Source: Mycobacterium yunnanensis (lineage in GTDB: Bacteria; Actinomycetota; Actinomycetes; Mycobacteriales; Mycobacteriaceae). Taken from it: DNA of 64,000 nucleotides. This document shows, one piece after another, positions 1 through 8,993 of this stretch; the first letter of the stretch is position 1, and each line of letters starts with the position of its first letter. The stretch covers positions 781,006-845,005 of the forward strand of contig NZ_JACKVK010000013.1 in assembly GCF_025823185.1 (NCBI RefSeq), written 5' to 3'. The notes under the pieces were generated by a model. The model saw only the letters and a program-made list of their open reading frames with translations, ran no database searches and was not told where the DNA came from. The position numbers and the translations under genes are program-made.

Positions 1-9
1 ATTGTCCGA

Positions 10-1302
10 GTGCGTGCATGGATGGTGTGGACGGCCGGGCTGCTGGCCTACGTCGTCGCCGTACTCGACCGGACCACGCTAGGCGTCTCGGGGCTTCAGG
101 CCGCCGGTCGATTCGACGCCAGCCCCAGCCTGCTCTCGACGTTCGTCGTGCTGCAGGTCGTCGTCTACGCCGGCGCCCAGGTGCCAGCCGGCATCCTGCT
201 CGACCGCTACGGCTCCCGCGTGCTGATCGTCGCCGGGGCCGCCCTGATGGCCACCGGGCAACTACTCCTGGCCCTCACGGAGTCGTTGCCGCTGGCGATC
301 GGCGCCAGGGCCGTCGTCGGCCTGGGTGACGCCCTGACCTTCATCTCGGTACTCCGACTGGTGCCGCATTGGTTCGAGCCGAGACGGGTGCCGCTGGTGA
401 CCCAACTGACCGGCATCTTCGGCCAGCTCGGTCAGGTGCTGTCCGCGCTGCCGTTCCTCGCACTGCTGACCGGCACCTCGTGGGCGACCGCCTACGTGTC
501 GGTGGCGGCCTTCGGCGTGCTGGCCATGGTGTTGGCACTGACGTTGATCAAGGACACGCCGCGCGGGCGGGTCGTCGCCTCGGAGAACCTCTCCGTGCGC
601 GCCGTGGCGTCGAGCGTGAAGACCGTGTGGCTGCGCCCCGGCACACGACTCGGCTTCTTCACCCACATGGGCACACAGTTCTCGGTCACCGTGTTCTGCC
701 TCATGTGGGGCGTCCCCTATCTGACCGTCGCTCAAGGTCAGTCCGCGCACGTGGCCGGAGCGTTGCTCACGGTGTCCGTCGTCACCGCCATCTGCGCAGG
801 CGTCCTCATCGGCATCCTCACCGGCCGCTATCCCCATCGGCGGTCGTGGATCGTTCTGGGGATCATCGCCAGCAACGCCCTGATCTGGACCGTCGTCTTG
901 GCCCTACCGACCAGGGCACCGTTGTGGCTGCTGGTCGTGCTGGTCGTCGTGATCTCGGTGGGCGGCCCCGGTTCGATGGTCGGCTTCGACTTCGCCAGGA
1001 CCTTCAATCCGAGTTCCACCCTCGGCACCGCCCAGGGCATGGTCAACATGGGCGGTTTCATCGCCTCGCTGTTGGTGATGCAGGCGATGGGCGTCCTGCT
1101 CGGGGCCGCCGGTGGCTATTCCTTCGAGTCGTTCCGGCACGCCTGGACGGTGCAGTACGCGGTGTGGGCGCTGGCCGTGGTCGGCATCCTGATCACCCGC
1201 CGCAAGACGCGGCGGCTGATGGCGGCCGAGCAAGAACGTTCGCTGCTCGAGTGCTTCGAACGAGACACCCAGCGCGAGCGCTCGATCGAAAGGGAGCGCT
1301 AA
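10..1302 (+). CDS. MFS transporter (5' end may lie outside window)
   Basis: Major facilitator superfamily permease, 430 residues as read from the GTG at position 10. The frame is open to the window edge, so the true start may be upstream. Hydrophobic segments recur along the whole protein, in the pattern of a 12-helix MFS carrier. An arginine-containing loop (LLDRYGSR, about residue 63) after the second helix matches the conserved MFS loop 2-3 motif, and DRTTLG near residue 20 is typical of the first helix end. The C-terminal tail is charged and cytoplasmic (about 40 residues, RE/ER-rich). Substrate cannot be told from sequence. The stop overlaps the convergent ChaB-like gene by 4 bases. Confidence 0.85.
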   Translation: MRAWMVWTAGLLAYVVAVLDRTTLGVSGLQAAGRFDASPSLLSTFVVLQVVVYAGAQVPAGILLDRYGSRVLIVAGAALMATGQLLLALTESLPLAIGARAVVGLGDALTFISVLRLVPHWFEPRRVPLVTQLTGIFGQLGQVLSALPFLALLTGTSWATAYVSVAAFGVLAMVLALTLIKDTPRGRVVASENLSVRAVASSVKTVWLRPGTRLGFFTHMGTQFSVTVFCLMWGVPYLTVAQGQSAHVAGALLTVSVVTAICAGVLIGILTGRYPHRRSWIVLGIIASNALIWTVVLALPTRAPLWLLVVLVVVISVGGPGSMVGFDFARTFNPSSTLGTAQGMVNMGGFIASLLVMQAMGVLLGAAGGYSFESFRHAWTVQYAVWALAVVGILITRRKTRRLMAAEQERSLLECFERDTQRERSIERER

Positions 1303-1715
1303 CCCTTCGCCGACGCGCGGCGGTTGGCCTTCTTGATGGCGTCGACCAATTCGTCCTTGGTCATGGTCGATCGGCCGGTCACGTCGAGCCGCCTCGCGAC
1401 GTCGAGCAGGTGCTTCTTGGTGGCGTTGGCGTTGACGCCCTCGGCCGTCTCACCCTTGCCGCTGAGACCGCCAATCTCGGCCCGCTCGTCCGACGGGCCC
1501 TTCTCCTCCTTGGGCTCCCACCGGTCGCCCACCTTCTCGAAGGAGTGCTTGACCGCGCTGAAGGCCACGCGGTGGGCGCGCGCCTCATCCCCGTACTGTT
1601 CGGCGGCGGCGTCGTGCGCCTCTGCGAACGTTTGCTGTGCCTTGGCAGGCGACTTCTGCAGCGTGCTTGGCAATTCCGACTTCTTGGCCCGACCGTTCTT
1701 GCCGACCTTCGCCAT
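1299..1715 (-). CDS. ChaB-family protein with Rho N-terminal-like domain
   Basis: 138-residue basic protein. Residues about 15-75 match the ChaB domain (LPSTLQKSPAKAQQTF followed by an AHRVAFSAVKHSFEK helix), a small fold named after a putative cation-transport regulator of E. coli. Residues about 98-135 (KKHLLDVARRLDV, TKDELVDAIKKAN) look like the SAP/Rho N-terminal helix-extended fold, a nucleic-acid or protein interaction module. The ChaB plus Rho_N pairing is common in actinobacteria. The physiological role is not established; stress-related expression is often assumed but cannot be shown here. Lys/Ala-rich composition fits a cytosolic protein. Confidence 0.8.
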   Translation of the reverse strand: MAKVGKNGRAKKSELPSTLQKSPAKAQQTFAEAHDAAAEQYGDEARAHRVAFSAVKHSFEKVGDRWEPKEEKGPSDERAEIGGLSGKGETAEGVNANATKKHLLDVARRLDVTGRSTMTKDELVDAIKKANRRASAKG

Positions 1716-1760
1716 GGTGCCTCCCGTCTCTCACCGGGTGGGTACCCGACGAGACGGCTG

Positions 1761-3077
1761 TCAAGCGTCCTTGGCCAACGCGGCCGCCATGTGCCGGTGC
1801 CCCACCAGCTCGAAGCCGACGACGCTGACCAGCGGGGCCAGCGTGACGATCAGCAGGCACGCCGTCATCGGCACCCCGGCCGACGCTGCGATCACCGCCG
1901 CGGCGAGCGTGCCGACGGTCAACACCAACAGCACCACGTGCAGGACGTCCCAGGTCCGTGCCATCAGCCCGTAGAGCACGAAGATCAACCCGACGTAGAC
2001 GCCGACGGGCACGGCCACCGACAGCACCGTGCCGGTCGAGCCGAGCGTCGACTGCTCCTCGACGAAGTAGGCCGCGGTGTGCAGTCCCGCGCCGGTGGCC
2101 ACGATCGCGCCGAACACCGCCATGTGCAGGTAGCCGAACAGGAAGGAGCGCTCTCGGTGGCGGTGCAACAGATCGGCGGTGGGCACCGCGAAGTAGATCC
2201 ACCACATCCCGAAGGTGAGCCCGGTACCCGAGATGGCGAGGATGGCGGCGTCTGGCGTCCACCCGTGCTCGCCGACGACGGCCGTCAGCGACGCGACGGT
2301 GCCGACGACGCCCTCGCCGAGGGCGATGATGGCCAGCAGGCCGTACCGTTCGGCGATGTGGTGGGCATGCCACGGCGTGCCGCCGCGGCGCGACTCGGCA
2401 AGCCACGGGCCGGCCATCTCGGCGACGGCCAGCAGCGCGAACAGGACGAGGCCGAACGTCACCGACAGCGGCAAGAAGATCGAGGCGATCCACCCGACCT
2501 GCACCACGACGATCACGGTCGCATAGGTCAGGCTCGCGGACTTGCGGCGCGGGTCTTGACGCGCGGCACGTAGCCACTGCGCGACCATCGCCACGCGCAT
2601 CACCACGTAGCCGGCCACGATCAGCTCGTTGTCGAGGTGGCCACCGTGCTCGATCGACCCGTAGAACGGCGGGATGCCGAGCGCCAAGACCAGCACGCCG
2701 ACCATCTGCACCATCGTCAGGAAGCGGTAGACCCAGTCGTCGGTGTCGTAGGCCGACGCGAACCACGTGAAGTTGATCCACGCCCAGCACGTCGCGAACG
2801 TGGCGAAGATGAATCCCGTGAAGCCGGTGCCCGCGTGCCCGGCAGCCAAGGCGTGGGCGAACTCCGAGGCCGCCACGCCGAAGGCGATGACGAACGTCAG
2901 ATCGAAGAGCAGTTCCAGCGGGGTGGCGACGCGGTGGCGCTCGTGTGGGTCACGCCCGGCCATCGGCCGGACGCGGTGGGCCCGCACTGCGGGCGACGGC
3001 AACGGTTCCGGCTCGTTCACCCGGGATGCTCCTTCCGACGGCGGTTGACCGTACCGAACCTCGGCCGGTGGCGCCAT
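1761..3077 (-). CDS. Low-temperature-requirement A (LtrA) family membrane protein
   Basis: 438 residues. After a roughly 45-residue hydrophilic leader comes the LtrA signature HRVATPLELLFDLTFVIAFGVAASEFAH, then about ten membrane helices and repeated Trp-rich segments (CWAWINFTWFASAYDTDDWVYR). LtrA was named from a Listeria mutant unable to grow in the cold; the biochemical function is unknown. The start is uncertain, as the leader is poorly conserved in the family and several downstream GTG/ATG codons precede the core. It lies only 12 bases downstream of the mmpL stop on the same strand, so the two are probably co-transcribed. Confidence 0.85.
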   Translation of the reverse strand: MAPPAEVRYGQPPSEGASRVNEPEPLPSPAVRAHRVRPMAGRDPHERHRVATPLELLFDLTFVIAFGVAASEFAHALAAGHAGTGFTGFIFATFATCWAWINFTWFASAYDTDDWVYRFLTMVQMVGVLVLALGIPPFYGSIEHGGHLDNELIVAGYVVMRVAMVAQWLRAARQDPRRKSASLTYATVIVVVQVGWIASIFLPLSVTFGLVLFALLAVAEMAGPWLAESRRGGTPWHAHHIAERYGLLAIIALGEGVVGTVASLTAVVGEHGWTPDAAILAISGTGLTFGMWWIYFAVPTADLLHRHRERSFLFGYLHMAVFGAIVATGAGLHTAAYFVEEQSTLGSTGTVLSVAVPVGVYVGLIFVLYGLMARTWDVLHVVLLVLTVGTLAAAVIAASAGVPMTACLLIVTLAPLVSVVGFELVGHRHMAAALAKDA

Positions 3078-3089
3078 GTCGTCGGCGGC

Positions 3090-5936
3090 TCAGCGGGTCG
3101 GGGCGGGTTCCGGCGGCGGCGGAACACGCATGGCGGCCCGCGAGCGCACGACGGTCGGCCACCAGAACCACTTGCCCATCAGCGCGGCGATCGCCGGCGT
3201 CATGAACGTCCGCACGATCAGGGTGTCGAACAGCAGACCGAGGGCGATCGTGGTGCCGACCTGCCCCATGACCCTCAGCTCGCTGAAGGCGAACGTCGCC
3301 ATGGTCGCGGCGAAGACGAGCCCGGCCGAGGTGACGACCGATCCGGTGCCCGCCATCGAGCGGATGATGCCGGTCTTCAAGCCGCCGTGCAGTTCTTCCT
3401 TCATCCGGGACACCAGCAGCAGGTTGTAGTCCGAACCCACGGCCAGGAGCAGGATCACCGACATGGCCAGCACCATCCAGTGCAGCTCCAGTCCGAGGAT
3501 GTGCTGCCACAGCAACACCGACAACCCGAACGACGCGCCGAGCGACAGCAGCACCGTGCCGACGATCACCGCCGCGGCCACCAAGGCCCTGGTGATGATC
3601 AGCATGATGATGAAGATCAGTGTGACGGCGGAGATTCCGGCGATCAGAAGGTCGTAGAACGAGCCGTCCCGCATGTCCTTGTAGGTGGCGGCGGTACCCG
3701 CGAGATAGATCGAGGAGCCCTCCAACGGAGTGCCCTTGACGGCCTCCTTCGCCGCCTGCTTGATGGCGTCGATGTGGGAGATGCCCTCTTCGGTCGCCGG
3801 ATCGCCCTCGTGGCTGATGATGAAGCGGACGGCGTGCCCGTCGGGTGAGATGAAGTTCTTCATCCCGCGCTTGAAGTCCTTGTTGGAGAAGATCTCCGGC
3901 GGCAGGTAGAACGTGTCGTCGTTGCGGGCGGCGTCGAAGGCGTCACCCATCGCGGTGGCGTTCTCCGACATCGCCGACTGCTGGTTCTGGAAGCCCATCT
4001 GGACCTGGTAGGTGGTCAGCAGCATCTGCTTGACCGACCGCAACTGCTCGAGCTGCGGTCGCAGCGTCGCCGCCAGCTGCGGCGTCAGCGCGGCGAGCTT
4101 CTGGGTGTCGGTGACCAGACCGCCGACCTGGTCGGCGAGGGAACTGGTGCCGTCGAGCGCGTCGAAGATGCCACGCCCGGTCAGGCACAGCGGGATGTCG
4201 TAGCAGTGCGGCTCCCAGTACAGGTAGGCCTTCAGCGGCCGGAACATGTCCTGGAAGTCCTCGATGCTGTCGCGCAGCTCGTTGACGGTCGCGGCCAGAT
4301 CGGTGATCTTGACCGCCATCTCGTTGATGTTGGCCGAGAGCTGATCCATCAACGCCAACATGTGCGTCAGCGTGTCGATCATGGTCTGCATGTCGTTGGC
4401 CTGCTGCAGCATGCTGGCGAACGAATCCCGTTGGTACTTCTCGTTCAGCTTCGACGCGGTGCCCTGCATGCTGATCTGGAACGGGATGGTGCTGTGCTTG
4501 ATCGGCTTGCCGTCGGGCCGGGTGATCGTCTGCACCCGCGAGATGCCCGGCGTGTGGAAGATCGCCTTGGCGATCTTGTCGATGACCAGGAAGTCCGCCG
4601 ACGTACGCAGGTCGTGGTCGCTCTTGATCATCAACAGCTCGGGGTTCATCCGGGCGGCGTTGAAGTGCGTGTCGGCCACCTGGTAGCCGACGTTGGCGGG
4701 CATGTCGGTCGGAAGGTACCGGCGGTTGTCGTAGCTGGTCTTGTAGCTCGGCAGGGCCAGCAGGCCGATCAGCGCGAGTGCGATGGTGGCGGCCAGGATG
4801 GGACCGGGCCAGCGCACGATGGCGGTGCCGAGGCGGCGCCAGCCGCGCGAGCGAATGGCGCGCTTGGGTTCGAAGATGCGGCGGAACCGGCTGCCGATCG
4901 TCACCACCGCCGGGCCGAGGGTCAGCGCCGCGATGACGGCGACGACGGTGCCGACGGCACACGGCACCCCAAGACTCTGGAAGTACGGCAGGCGGGTGAA
5001 GCTGAGGCACAGCATGGCGCCGGCGATGGTCAGCCCGGAGCCCAGCACCACGTGCGCGGTCCCGTGGAACATCGAGTAGTAGGACGCCTCGCGGTCCTCG
5101 CCTGCCCCGCGCGCTTCCTGATAGCGGCCGATGAGGAAGATCGCGTAGTCGGTGCCCGCGGCGATGACCATTAGGGTCAGCAGGCTCGTCGCGAAGGTCG
5201 AGAGCCCGATGATCTCGTAGTAGCCGAGGACGGCGACGATGCCGCGGGCGGCGCCGAGTTCCATGAACACCATGAACAGCACCAGCAGCATGGTGACCAC
5301 CGAGCGGTAGACCAACACCAGCATCAACGCGATCACCACCAGCGTGATGATCGTGACGATGAGGATGCTGGTGTTGCCGGCCTCGGTCTGGTCGGACACC
5401 AGCGGGGCGCCGCCGGTGACGTAGGTCTTCACCCCGGGCGGGGTAGGCGTGTCGGCGACGATCTTCTGCACCGACTTCACCGAGTCGTTGGCCAGCGTCT
5501 CACCCATGTTGCCGTGCAGGTACACCTGAACGTAGGCGGATTTGCCGTCATTGCTCTGAGCGCCCGAGGCGGTCAGCGGGTCGCCCCAGAAGTCCTGGAT
5601 GTGTTCGACGTGGGCGGTGTCGGCCTCGAGCTTCTTGATCAGCCCGTCGTAGTAGTGATGGGCGTCCGCACCCAGCGGCTCGTCGCCCTCCAGGATGATC
5701 ATCGCGTTGCTGTCCGAGCTGAACTCACCGAACGTCGCGCCGATCTCCTTCATCGACATCATCGACGGCGCGTCCTTGGCGTTCATCGACACCGTGTGCG
5801 CCTCGCCGACGGTCTCCAGCGGAGGCACGACGACGTTGGACACCACGGTCAGGGCGAACCAGCCCAGCACGATGAAGGGGGCGAACACGCGGATGAAGCG
5901 GGCGATCTTCGAGCGAGCCGGGCCCGTCTCACTCAT
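3090..5936 (-). CDS. MmpL-family RND transporter (MmpL4/5 type)
   Basis: 948-residue inner-membrane RND transporter. One N-terminal helix (about 16-34) is followed by a periplasmic porter loop, five clustered helices (about 190-350), a second long periplasmic loop (about 400-750) and a second helix cluster to about 935. MmpL motifs are visible: AAGTDYAIFLIGRYQEARG in the first half and the matching GSDYNLLLVSRMKEE in the second; these Asp-Tyr pairs in helices 4 and 10 are proton-relay residues in the family. The second loop contains a predicted coiled-coil stretch (about 500-560), characteristic of MmpL4/MmpL5-type siderophore or lipid exporters. Unusually, no mmpS partner is adjacent. A near-consensus promoter lies upstream, with an untranslated leader of about 80 bases. 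Confidence 0.92.
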   Translation of the reverse strand: MSETGPARSKIARFIRVFAPFIVLGWFALTVVSNVVVPPLETVGEAHTVSMNAKDAPSMMSMKEIGATFGEFSSDSNAMIILEGDEPLGADAHHYYDGLIKKLEADTAHVEHIQDFWGDPLTASGAQSNDGKSAYVQVYLHGNMGETLANDSVKSVQKIVADTPTPPGVKTYVTGGAPLVSDQTEAGNTSILIVTIITLVVIALMLVLVYRSVVTMLLVLFMVFMELGAARGIVAVLGYYEIIGLSTFATSLLTLMVIAAGTDYAIFLIGRYQEARGAGEDREASYYSMFHGTAHVVLGSGLTIAGAMLCLSFTRLPYFQSLGVPCAVGTVVAVIAALTLGPAVVTIGSRFRRIFEPKRAIRSRGWRRLGTAIVRWPGPILAATIALALIGLLALPSYKTSYDNRRYLPTDMPANVGYQVADTHFNAARMNPELLMIKSDHDLRTSADFLVIDKIAKAIFHTPGISRVQTITRPDGKPIKHSTIPFQISMQGTASKLNEKYQRDSFASMLQQANDMQTMIDTLTHMLALMDQLSANINEMAVKITDLAATVNELRDSIEDFQDMFRPLKAYLYWEPHCYDIPLCLTGRGIFDALDGTSSLADQVGGLVTDTQKLAALTPQLAATLRPQLEQLRSVKQMLLTTYQVQMGFQNQQSAMSENATAMGDAFDAARNDDTFYLPPEIFSNKDFKRGMKNFISPDGHAVRFIISHEGDPATEEGISHIDAIKQAAKEAVKGTPLEGSSIYLAGTAATYKDMRDGSFYDLLIAGISAVTLIFIIMLIITRALVAAAVIVGTVLLSLGASFGLSVLLWQHILGLELHWMVLAMSVILLLAVGSDYNLLLVSRMKEELHGGLKTGIIRSMAGTGSVVTSAGLVFAATMATFAFSELRVMGQVGTTIALGLLFDTLIVRTFMTPAIAALMGKWFWWPTVVRSRAAMRVPPPPEPAPTR

Positions 5937-6023
5937 CTCGAGGTCACCGGCCCCCCTGATGTCGAATCCTCGGGCGTCATCGGCACGATCGACCCCGGTG
6001 CGAGCGGAACGCCGCGCTCAATA

Positions 6024-6052
6024 TATGTAGGCCGTCAAACTGTCTCTGTCAA
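6024..6052 (-). promoter_or_regulatory. SigA-type promoter of the mmpL gene
   Basis: On the minus strand a perfect -35 box TTGACA (6052-6047), a 17-base spacer and a -10 box TACATA (6029-6024) point at the mmpL gene. Predicted transcription start is near 6017. The spacer carries a repeat of GACAG/GAGACAG and a second TTTGAC, a possible regulator half-site pattern. Seen directly; strength and regulation are inferred. Confidence 0.7.
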
Positions 6053-6102
6053 TTTCAGGGGCGCGCACCGCGTCGGCACGTACCGCGGCCGGCACGCCTA
6101 CC

Positions 6103-6534
6103 GTGGACGGCGTGGACGAACTCTCCGATGACGTGATCGCCTTCCTGTCCGAGGGCACCCGCACCGCGATGCTCGGCTACGTCGCCGCCGACGGCCGGCC
6201 GTTGGTGGCGCCCGTGTGGTTCGTGGTCGACGACGGCGCCCTGGTCTTCAACACCGGCAAGGACACGGCCAAGGGACGTGCACTGGGGCGCGACCCCCGG
6301 GTGGTGCTGTGCGTCGACGATCCACACCCGCCGTACTCGTTCGTCCAGGTTCAGGGCGTCGCGGAGATCAGCGAGGATCCCGAGGAGCTGGTGGACGTCG
6401 CGACCCGCACCGGCGGCCGCTACATGGGAGCCGAGAGGGCGCAGGAGTACGGGCGCCGCAACGGTGTGCCCGGCGAGCTCGTGGTCCGGGTCCGGCCGAC
6501 CAAGGTGCTCGCGGCATTCGACCTCGCGGAGTGA
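6103..6534 (+). CDS. PPOX-class F420-dependent oxidoreductase
   Basis: 143-residue split-barrel flavin/F420-binding protein. The pattern LSEGTRTAMLGYVAADGRPLVAPVWF at residues about 13-38, the strand DGALVFNTGKDTAKGRALGRDPRV and the C-terminal VRVRPTKVLAAFDL are characteristic of the short TIGR03618-type PPOX proteins of mycobacteria, which bind deazaflavin F420 or FMN and act as cytosolic reductases of unknown substrate. The start is a GTG. The stop overlaps the GTG of the next gene (GTGA), indicating translational coupling with the cytidylyltransferase. Confidence 0.85.
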   Translation: MDGVDELSDDVIAFLSEGTRTAMLGYVAADGRPLVAPVWFVVDDGALVFNTGKDTAKGRALGRDPRVVLCVDDPHPPYSFVQVQGVAEISEDPEELVDVATRTGGRYMGAERAQEYGRRNGVPGELVVRVRPTKVLAAFDLAE

Positions 6535-7256
6535 CACAGGTGCAGGCCGCCGTCGGGGTGGTCCTCGCCGCGGGCATGGGCACCAGGGTCGGGGCCGACG
6601 GCAACAAGGCCTATCTGCCGTTGGCGGGGCGCAGCATGGTGTCCTGGTCGGTGGAGGCGGTGGCCCGTGCGACGACCGTGACCCGCACGATCCTGGTCTA
6701 CCGGCGCGGTGAACGCGCGCTCGCCGCGGCGACCATCGCCGCGGAGGTGCCGCATGTCGAGGTCGAACTCGTCGAGGGCGGTGACACGCGCCACGGGTCG
6801 GAGGAGAACGTGCTGCACCACTTGGCGCCCGACATCCAGACCGGCGCGGTCGACGTCGTCCTCGTGCACGACGCCGCCCGACCGCTGGCGACGCCGGCGA
6901 TGATGGACACCGCGGTGACGACGGCTCGCGACCTGGGCGGTGCGATCCCCGTGCTCCCCGCGTCCGACGTCGTGGCAGTCGACGCGCAGGGCCGGCCGTC
7001 GGTGCCCGACGGCACCCTGGTCCGGGTACAGACCCCGCAGGCATTTCGGGCTCGGCCCCTGCTGGCCGCCTACCTCGCCGCTACGGGTGGCAGCTTCGAC
7101 GGCACCGACACCGCGTCCTGCGTGCAGAACTACACCGACGTCGAGGTGCACGTGTTCCCCGGCGCCTCGACGAACCTCAAGGTCACGTTCGCCGCCGACG
7201 TCCGGCTCGCCGAGCGGCTCCTTCGGGACAGGATCAGTCGCGCCGATTCACGATGA
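6531..7256 (+). CDS. IspD-like cytidylyltransferase
   Basis: 241-residue member of the IspD/TarI nucleotidyltransferase family, which transfers CMP from CTP to a sugar or polyol phosphate (MEP in isoprenoid synthesis, ribitol phosphate in TarI). Seen: N-terminal loop VVLAAGMGTRVGADGNKAYLPLAG (residues about 8-31) with the family Arg and Lys, the VLVHDAARPL strand-loop (about 105), VRVQTPQAFRARPLL (about 165) and a GTDTASCV loop near 190. Catalytic residues therefore look intact. The start GTG overlaps the previous stop. It is not next to ispF, so it may be a paralogue rather than the housekeeping ispD. Its 3' end overlaps the convergent second IspD-like gene by 23 bases. Confidence 0.8.
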   Translation: MTQVQAAVGVVLAAGMGTRVGADGNKAYLPLAGRSMVSWSVEAVARATTVTRTILVYRRGERALAAATIAAEVPHVEVELVEGGDTRHGSEENVLHHLAPDIQTGAVDVVLVHDAARPLATPAMMDTAVTTARDLGGAIPVLPASDVVAVDAQGRPSVPDGTLVRVQTPQAFRARPLLAAYLAATGGSFDGTDTASCVQNYTDVEVHVFPGASTNLKVTFAADVRLAERLLRDRISRADSR

Positions 7257-7932
7257 CGGCGTCGAGCAGGTGCGCGTCGCGCGGCAGCTCGACTCGAACC
7301 GCACCGGCGTCACCGTCGACGACGCCCACCTCGAGCCCCACCCGCAGCGCGGCGTCGAATTCGTCGAGGCCGTCCAGTGCAGTGGGCGGAACCTCCGCGA
7401 CCAGTTGCCATAGCGCCGCCGCGGTCAGACCGCGGGGGTACTGCACCGTTCGCAGGGCGGCGCGGTCGACGGTGCCGAGCACCGAGCCCAGCTCGTCGAC
7501 CGTCTTGACGGTGTCGGTGACTGCGACGACGGGCACGACGACCTCGCCGCCCGCAGCCAGTGCGGCGAGCACCCGGCTGGCGACCTCACCCGACGACAAC
7601 GGATACCGGTGATCGCAGATCAGCACCCACCCAGGCCCGTCTGGTGCGACGTCGAGGTGCTCGAGGCCGGCCCGGAGCACGTGGCGCCGCGACCCCGGAC
7701 CACGGGTGACTGCGACGCGTGTCGCCAGCCCGGCGGACCGCAGGCATTCCTCGACCGCCCCTGCCAGCGCGGGCTGCGTCGCCACGACGACCTCGTCCTG
7801 GGCCACCGCAGGATGCACCGACCGCACGACGCGCACCAGCGACGCCTCCCCCGCCACCGGCACCGTGGCGGCGGCGACGTCCTCGGCGTGGATCAGCGGC
7901 ACGATCGCGCACTGCTTCGTCGACGAGCTCAT
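7234..7932 (-). CDS. Divergent IspD-like protein, probably lacking the CTP loop
   Basis: 232 residues. The overall layout resembles IspD (alternating beta/alpha fold, VVPVVAVTDTVKTVDELGSVLGTVDRAALRTVQYPRGLTAAALWQLV near residues 130-180 matching the 'PV.DT.K' and 'QTPQ.F' regions). The N-terminal nucleotide loop is replaced by CAIVPLIHAEDVAAATVPVAG, without the G-x-G-x-R...K pattern, and HDAARP is replaced by ICDHRYPLSS. It is therefore probably a catalytically altered or regulatory homologue. It starts at ATG 7932, 20 bases downstream of the patatin gene on the same strand. Mycobacterial genomes often carry such an extra protein; its role is unknown. Confidence 0.6.
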   Translation of the reverse strand: MSSSTKQCAIVPLIHAEDVAAATVPVAGEASLVRVVRSVHPAVAQDEVVVATQPALAGAVEECLRSAGLATRVAVTRGPGSRRHVLRAGLEHLDVAPDGPGWVLICDHRYPLSSGEVASRVLAALAAGGEVVVPVVAVTDTVKTVDELGSVLGTVDRAALRTVQYPRGLTAAALWQLVAEVPPTALDGLDEFDAALRVGLEVGVVDGDAGAVRVELPRDAHLLDAVIVNRRD

Positions 7933-7952
7933 CGTCGAGACAGTAGCGACGA

Positions 7953-8954
7953 TCAGCGATACCGACGCAGATATGCCGCCCAGTCCCAGCCGGCGAGGAA
8001 GTCCTCCGTGGCGGCGTAGCCCTTGAGGTACTGCGCCTCCACCTCGTCGTCGGAGATGTCGAAGTCGAGGAATCCGACGTCGGTCGAGTCCACCCGGATG
8101 GCACGCGCACTGACCCACGGCTGGTTCAGGTAGGCCTGATCTCGGCCGACGAGCATGGTGGTGATGACCTCCTCGAGCAGGTGCGGCGCGCCGAGCAGAC
8201 GCAGCGCCGCCAGCGCCGGGATGGCCTTGTCGTCGCCGAGCGGCAGGTTGGGCAGCAACGTGATGCCGAAGCTGGGCCACCGCGGCGGCTTGCCGTCGGT
8301 GCGGTCCAGCGAGTCGAGCGGGAAGTTCGACAGCAGGCCGCCGTCGACGAGCGTCGAGGTCAGACCCGAGGTGGCGGTCAGCTCCACGGCGCGGAAGAAG
8401 AACGGGATGGACATCGACGCGCGGACCGCGTCGGCGACCAGTTGTTCGTCGGGATCCAGACCGTAGACGCGCCGGTAGTCCCACGGCAGCCGGACCAGCT
8501 GCCCGGTGGTGACGTCGGCGACGGTGACCACGAGCCGGTACCGCTGCTCGGGTGGCAGCTCGTCGTCGTCGACGGCCAGATCCCCGAAGGTCCGCACGCC
8601 GAGGTCGGCGAGGTGGTTGAGGATCCAGTCGTGGATGTAGTCGCCCCGGTAGATGCCGGACCCCCGCAGCAGCGCCAGCGACGGTCCGACGAGCGGAACC
8701 CGCTCGACGGGGCCTGGATCCAGGAACTTCGAGTAATCGATCTGCAGCGCAAGCTCTTTGACCTGCGCGCCCGTCATCGACCCCGTCTGGGTGGCGGCCG
8801 CGACGACGGCTCCGACGATCGATCCCGCCGACGTACCGGAGATGCGTTGCAGGTGGTAGCCGGCGTCCAGCAGTCCGACCACGGCGCCGACCAGACCGAC
8901 GCCCTTGACGCCGCCACCGGAGAGCACCAGGTCGGCGCGTTTGCCCTCTGTCAT
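7953..8954 (-). CDS. Patatin-like phospholipase / acyl hydrolase
   Basis: 333 residues from ATG 8954, chosen over a start 10 codons upstream because the patatin core begins immediately (DLVLSGGGVKGVGLVGAV). Seen: the oxyanion-hole glycine run SGGGVKG (about 11-17), the nucleophile elbow GTSAG (Ser at about 43) and the partner aspartate in DGGLLSNFP (about 207). This is the Ser-Asp dyad of patatin lipases, which hydrolyse acyl esters of membrane or storage lipids. No signal peptide is visible, so it is probably cytosolic or membrane-associated. Substrate unknown. Confidence 0.9.
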   Translation of the reverse strand: MTEGKRADLVLSGGGVKGVGLVGAVVGLLDAGYHLQRISGTSAGSIVGAVVAAATQTGSMTGAQVKELALQIDYSKFLDPGPVERVPLVGPSLALLRGSGIYRGDYIHDWILNHLADLGVRTFGDLAVDDDELPPEQRYRLVVTVADVTTGQLVRLPWDYRRVYGLDPDEQLVADAVRASMSIPFFFRAVELTATSGLTSTLVDGGLLSNFPLDSLDRTDGKPPRWPSFGITLLPNLPLGDDKAIPALAALRLLGAPHLLEEVITTMLVGRDQAYLNQPWVSARAIRVDSTDVGFLDFDISDDEVEAQYLKGYAATEDFLAGWDWAAYLRRYR

Positions 8955-8993
8955 GCCGCCGACGGTACGGGCCCTCCCTGACAACGGGCCCGG

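Noticed and set aside
369..2573. Long plus-strand frame of 734 codons
   Set aside because: It overlaps the MFS, ChaB-like and LtrA genes on other frames and encodes Arg/Gly/His-rich low-complexity sequence typical of a G+C-driven shadow.
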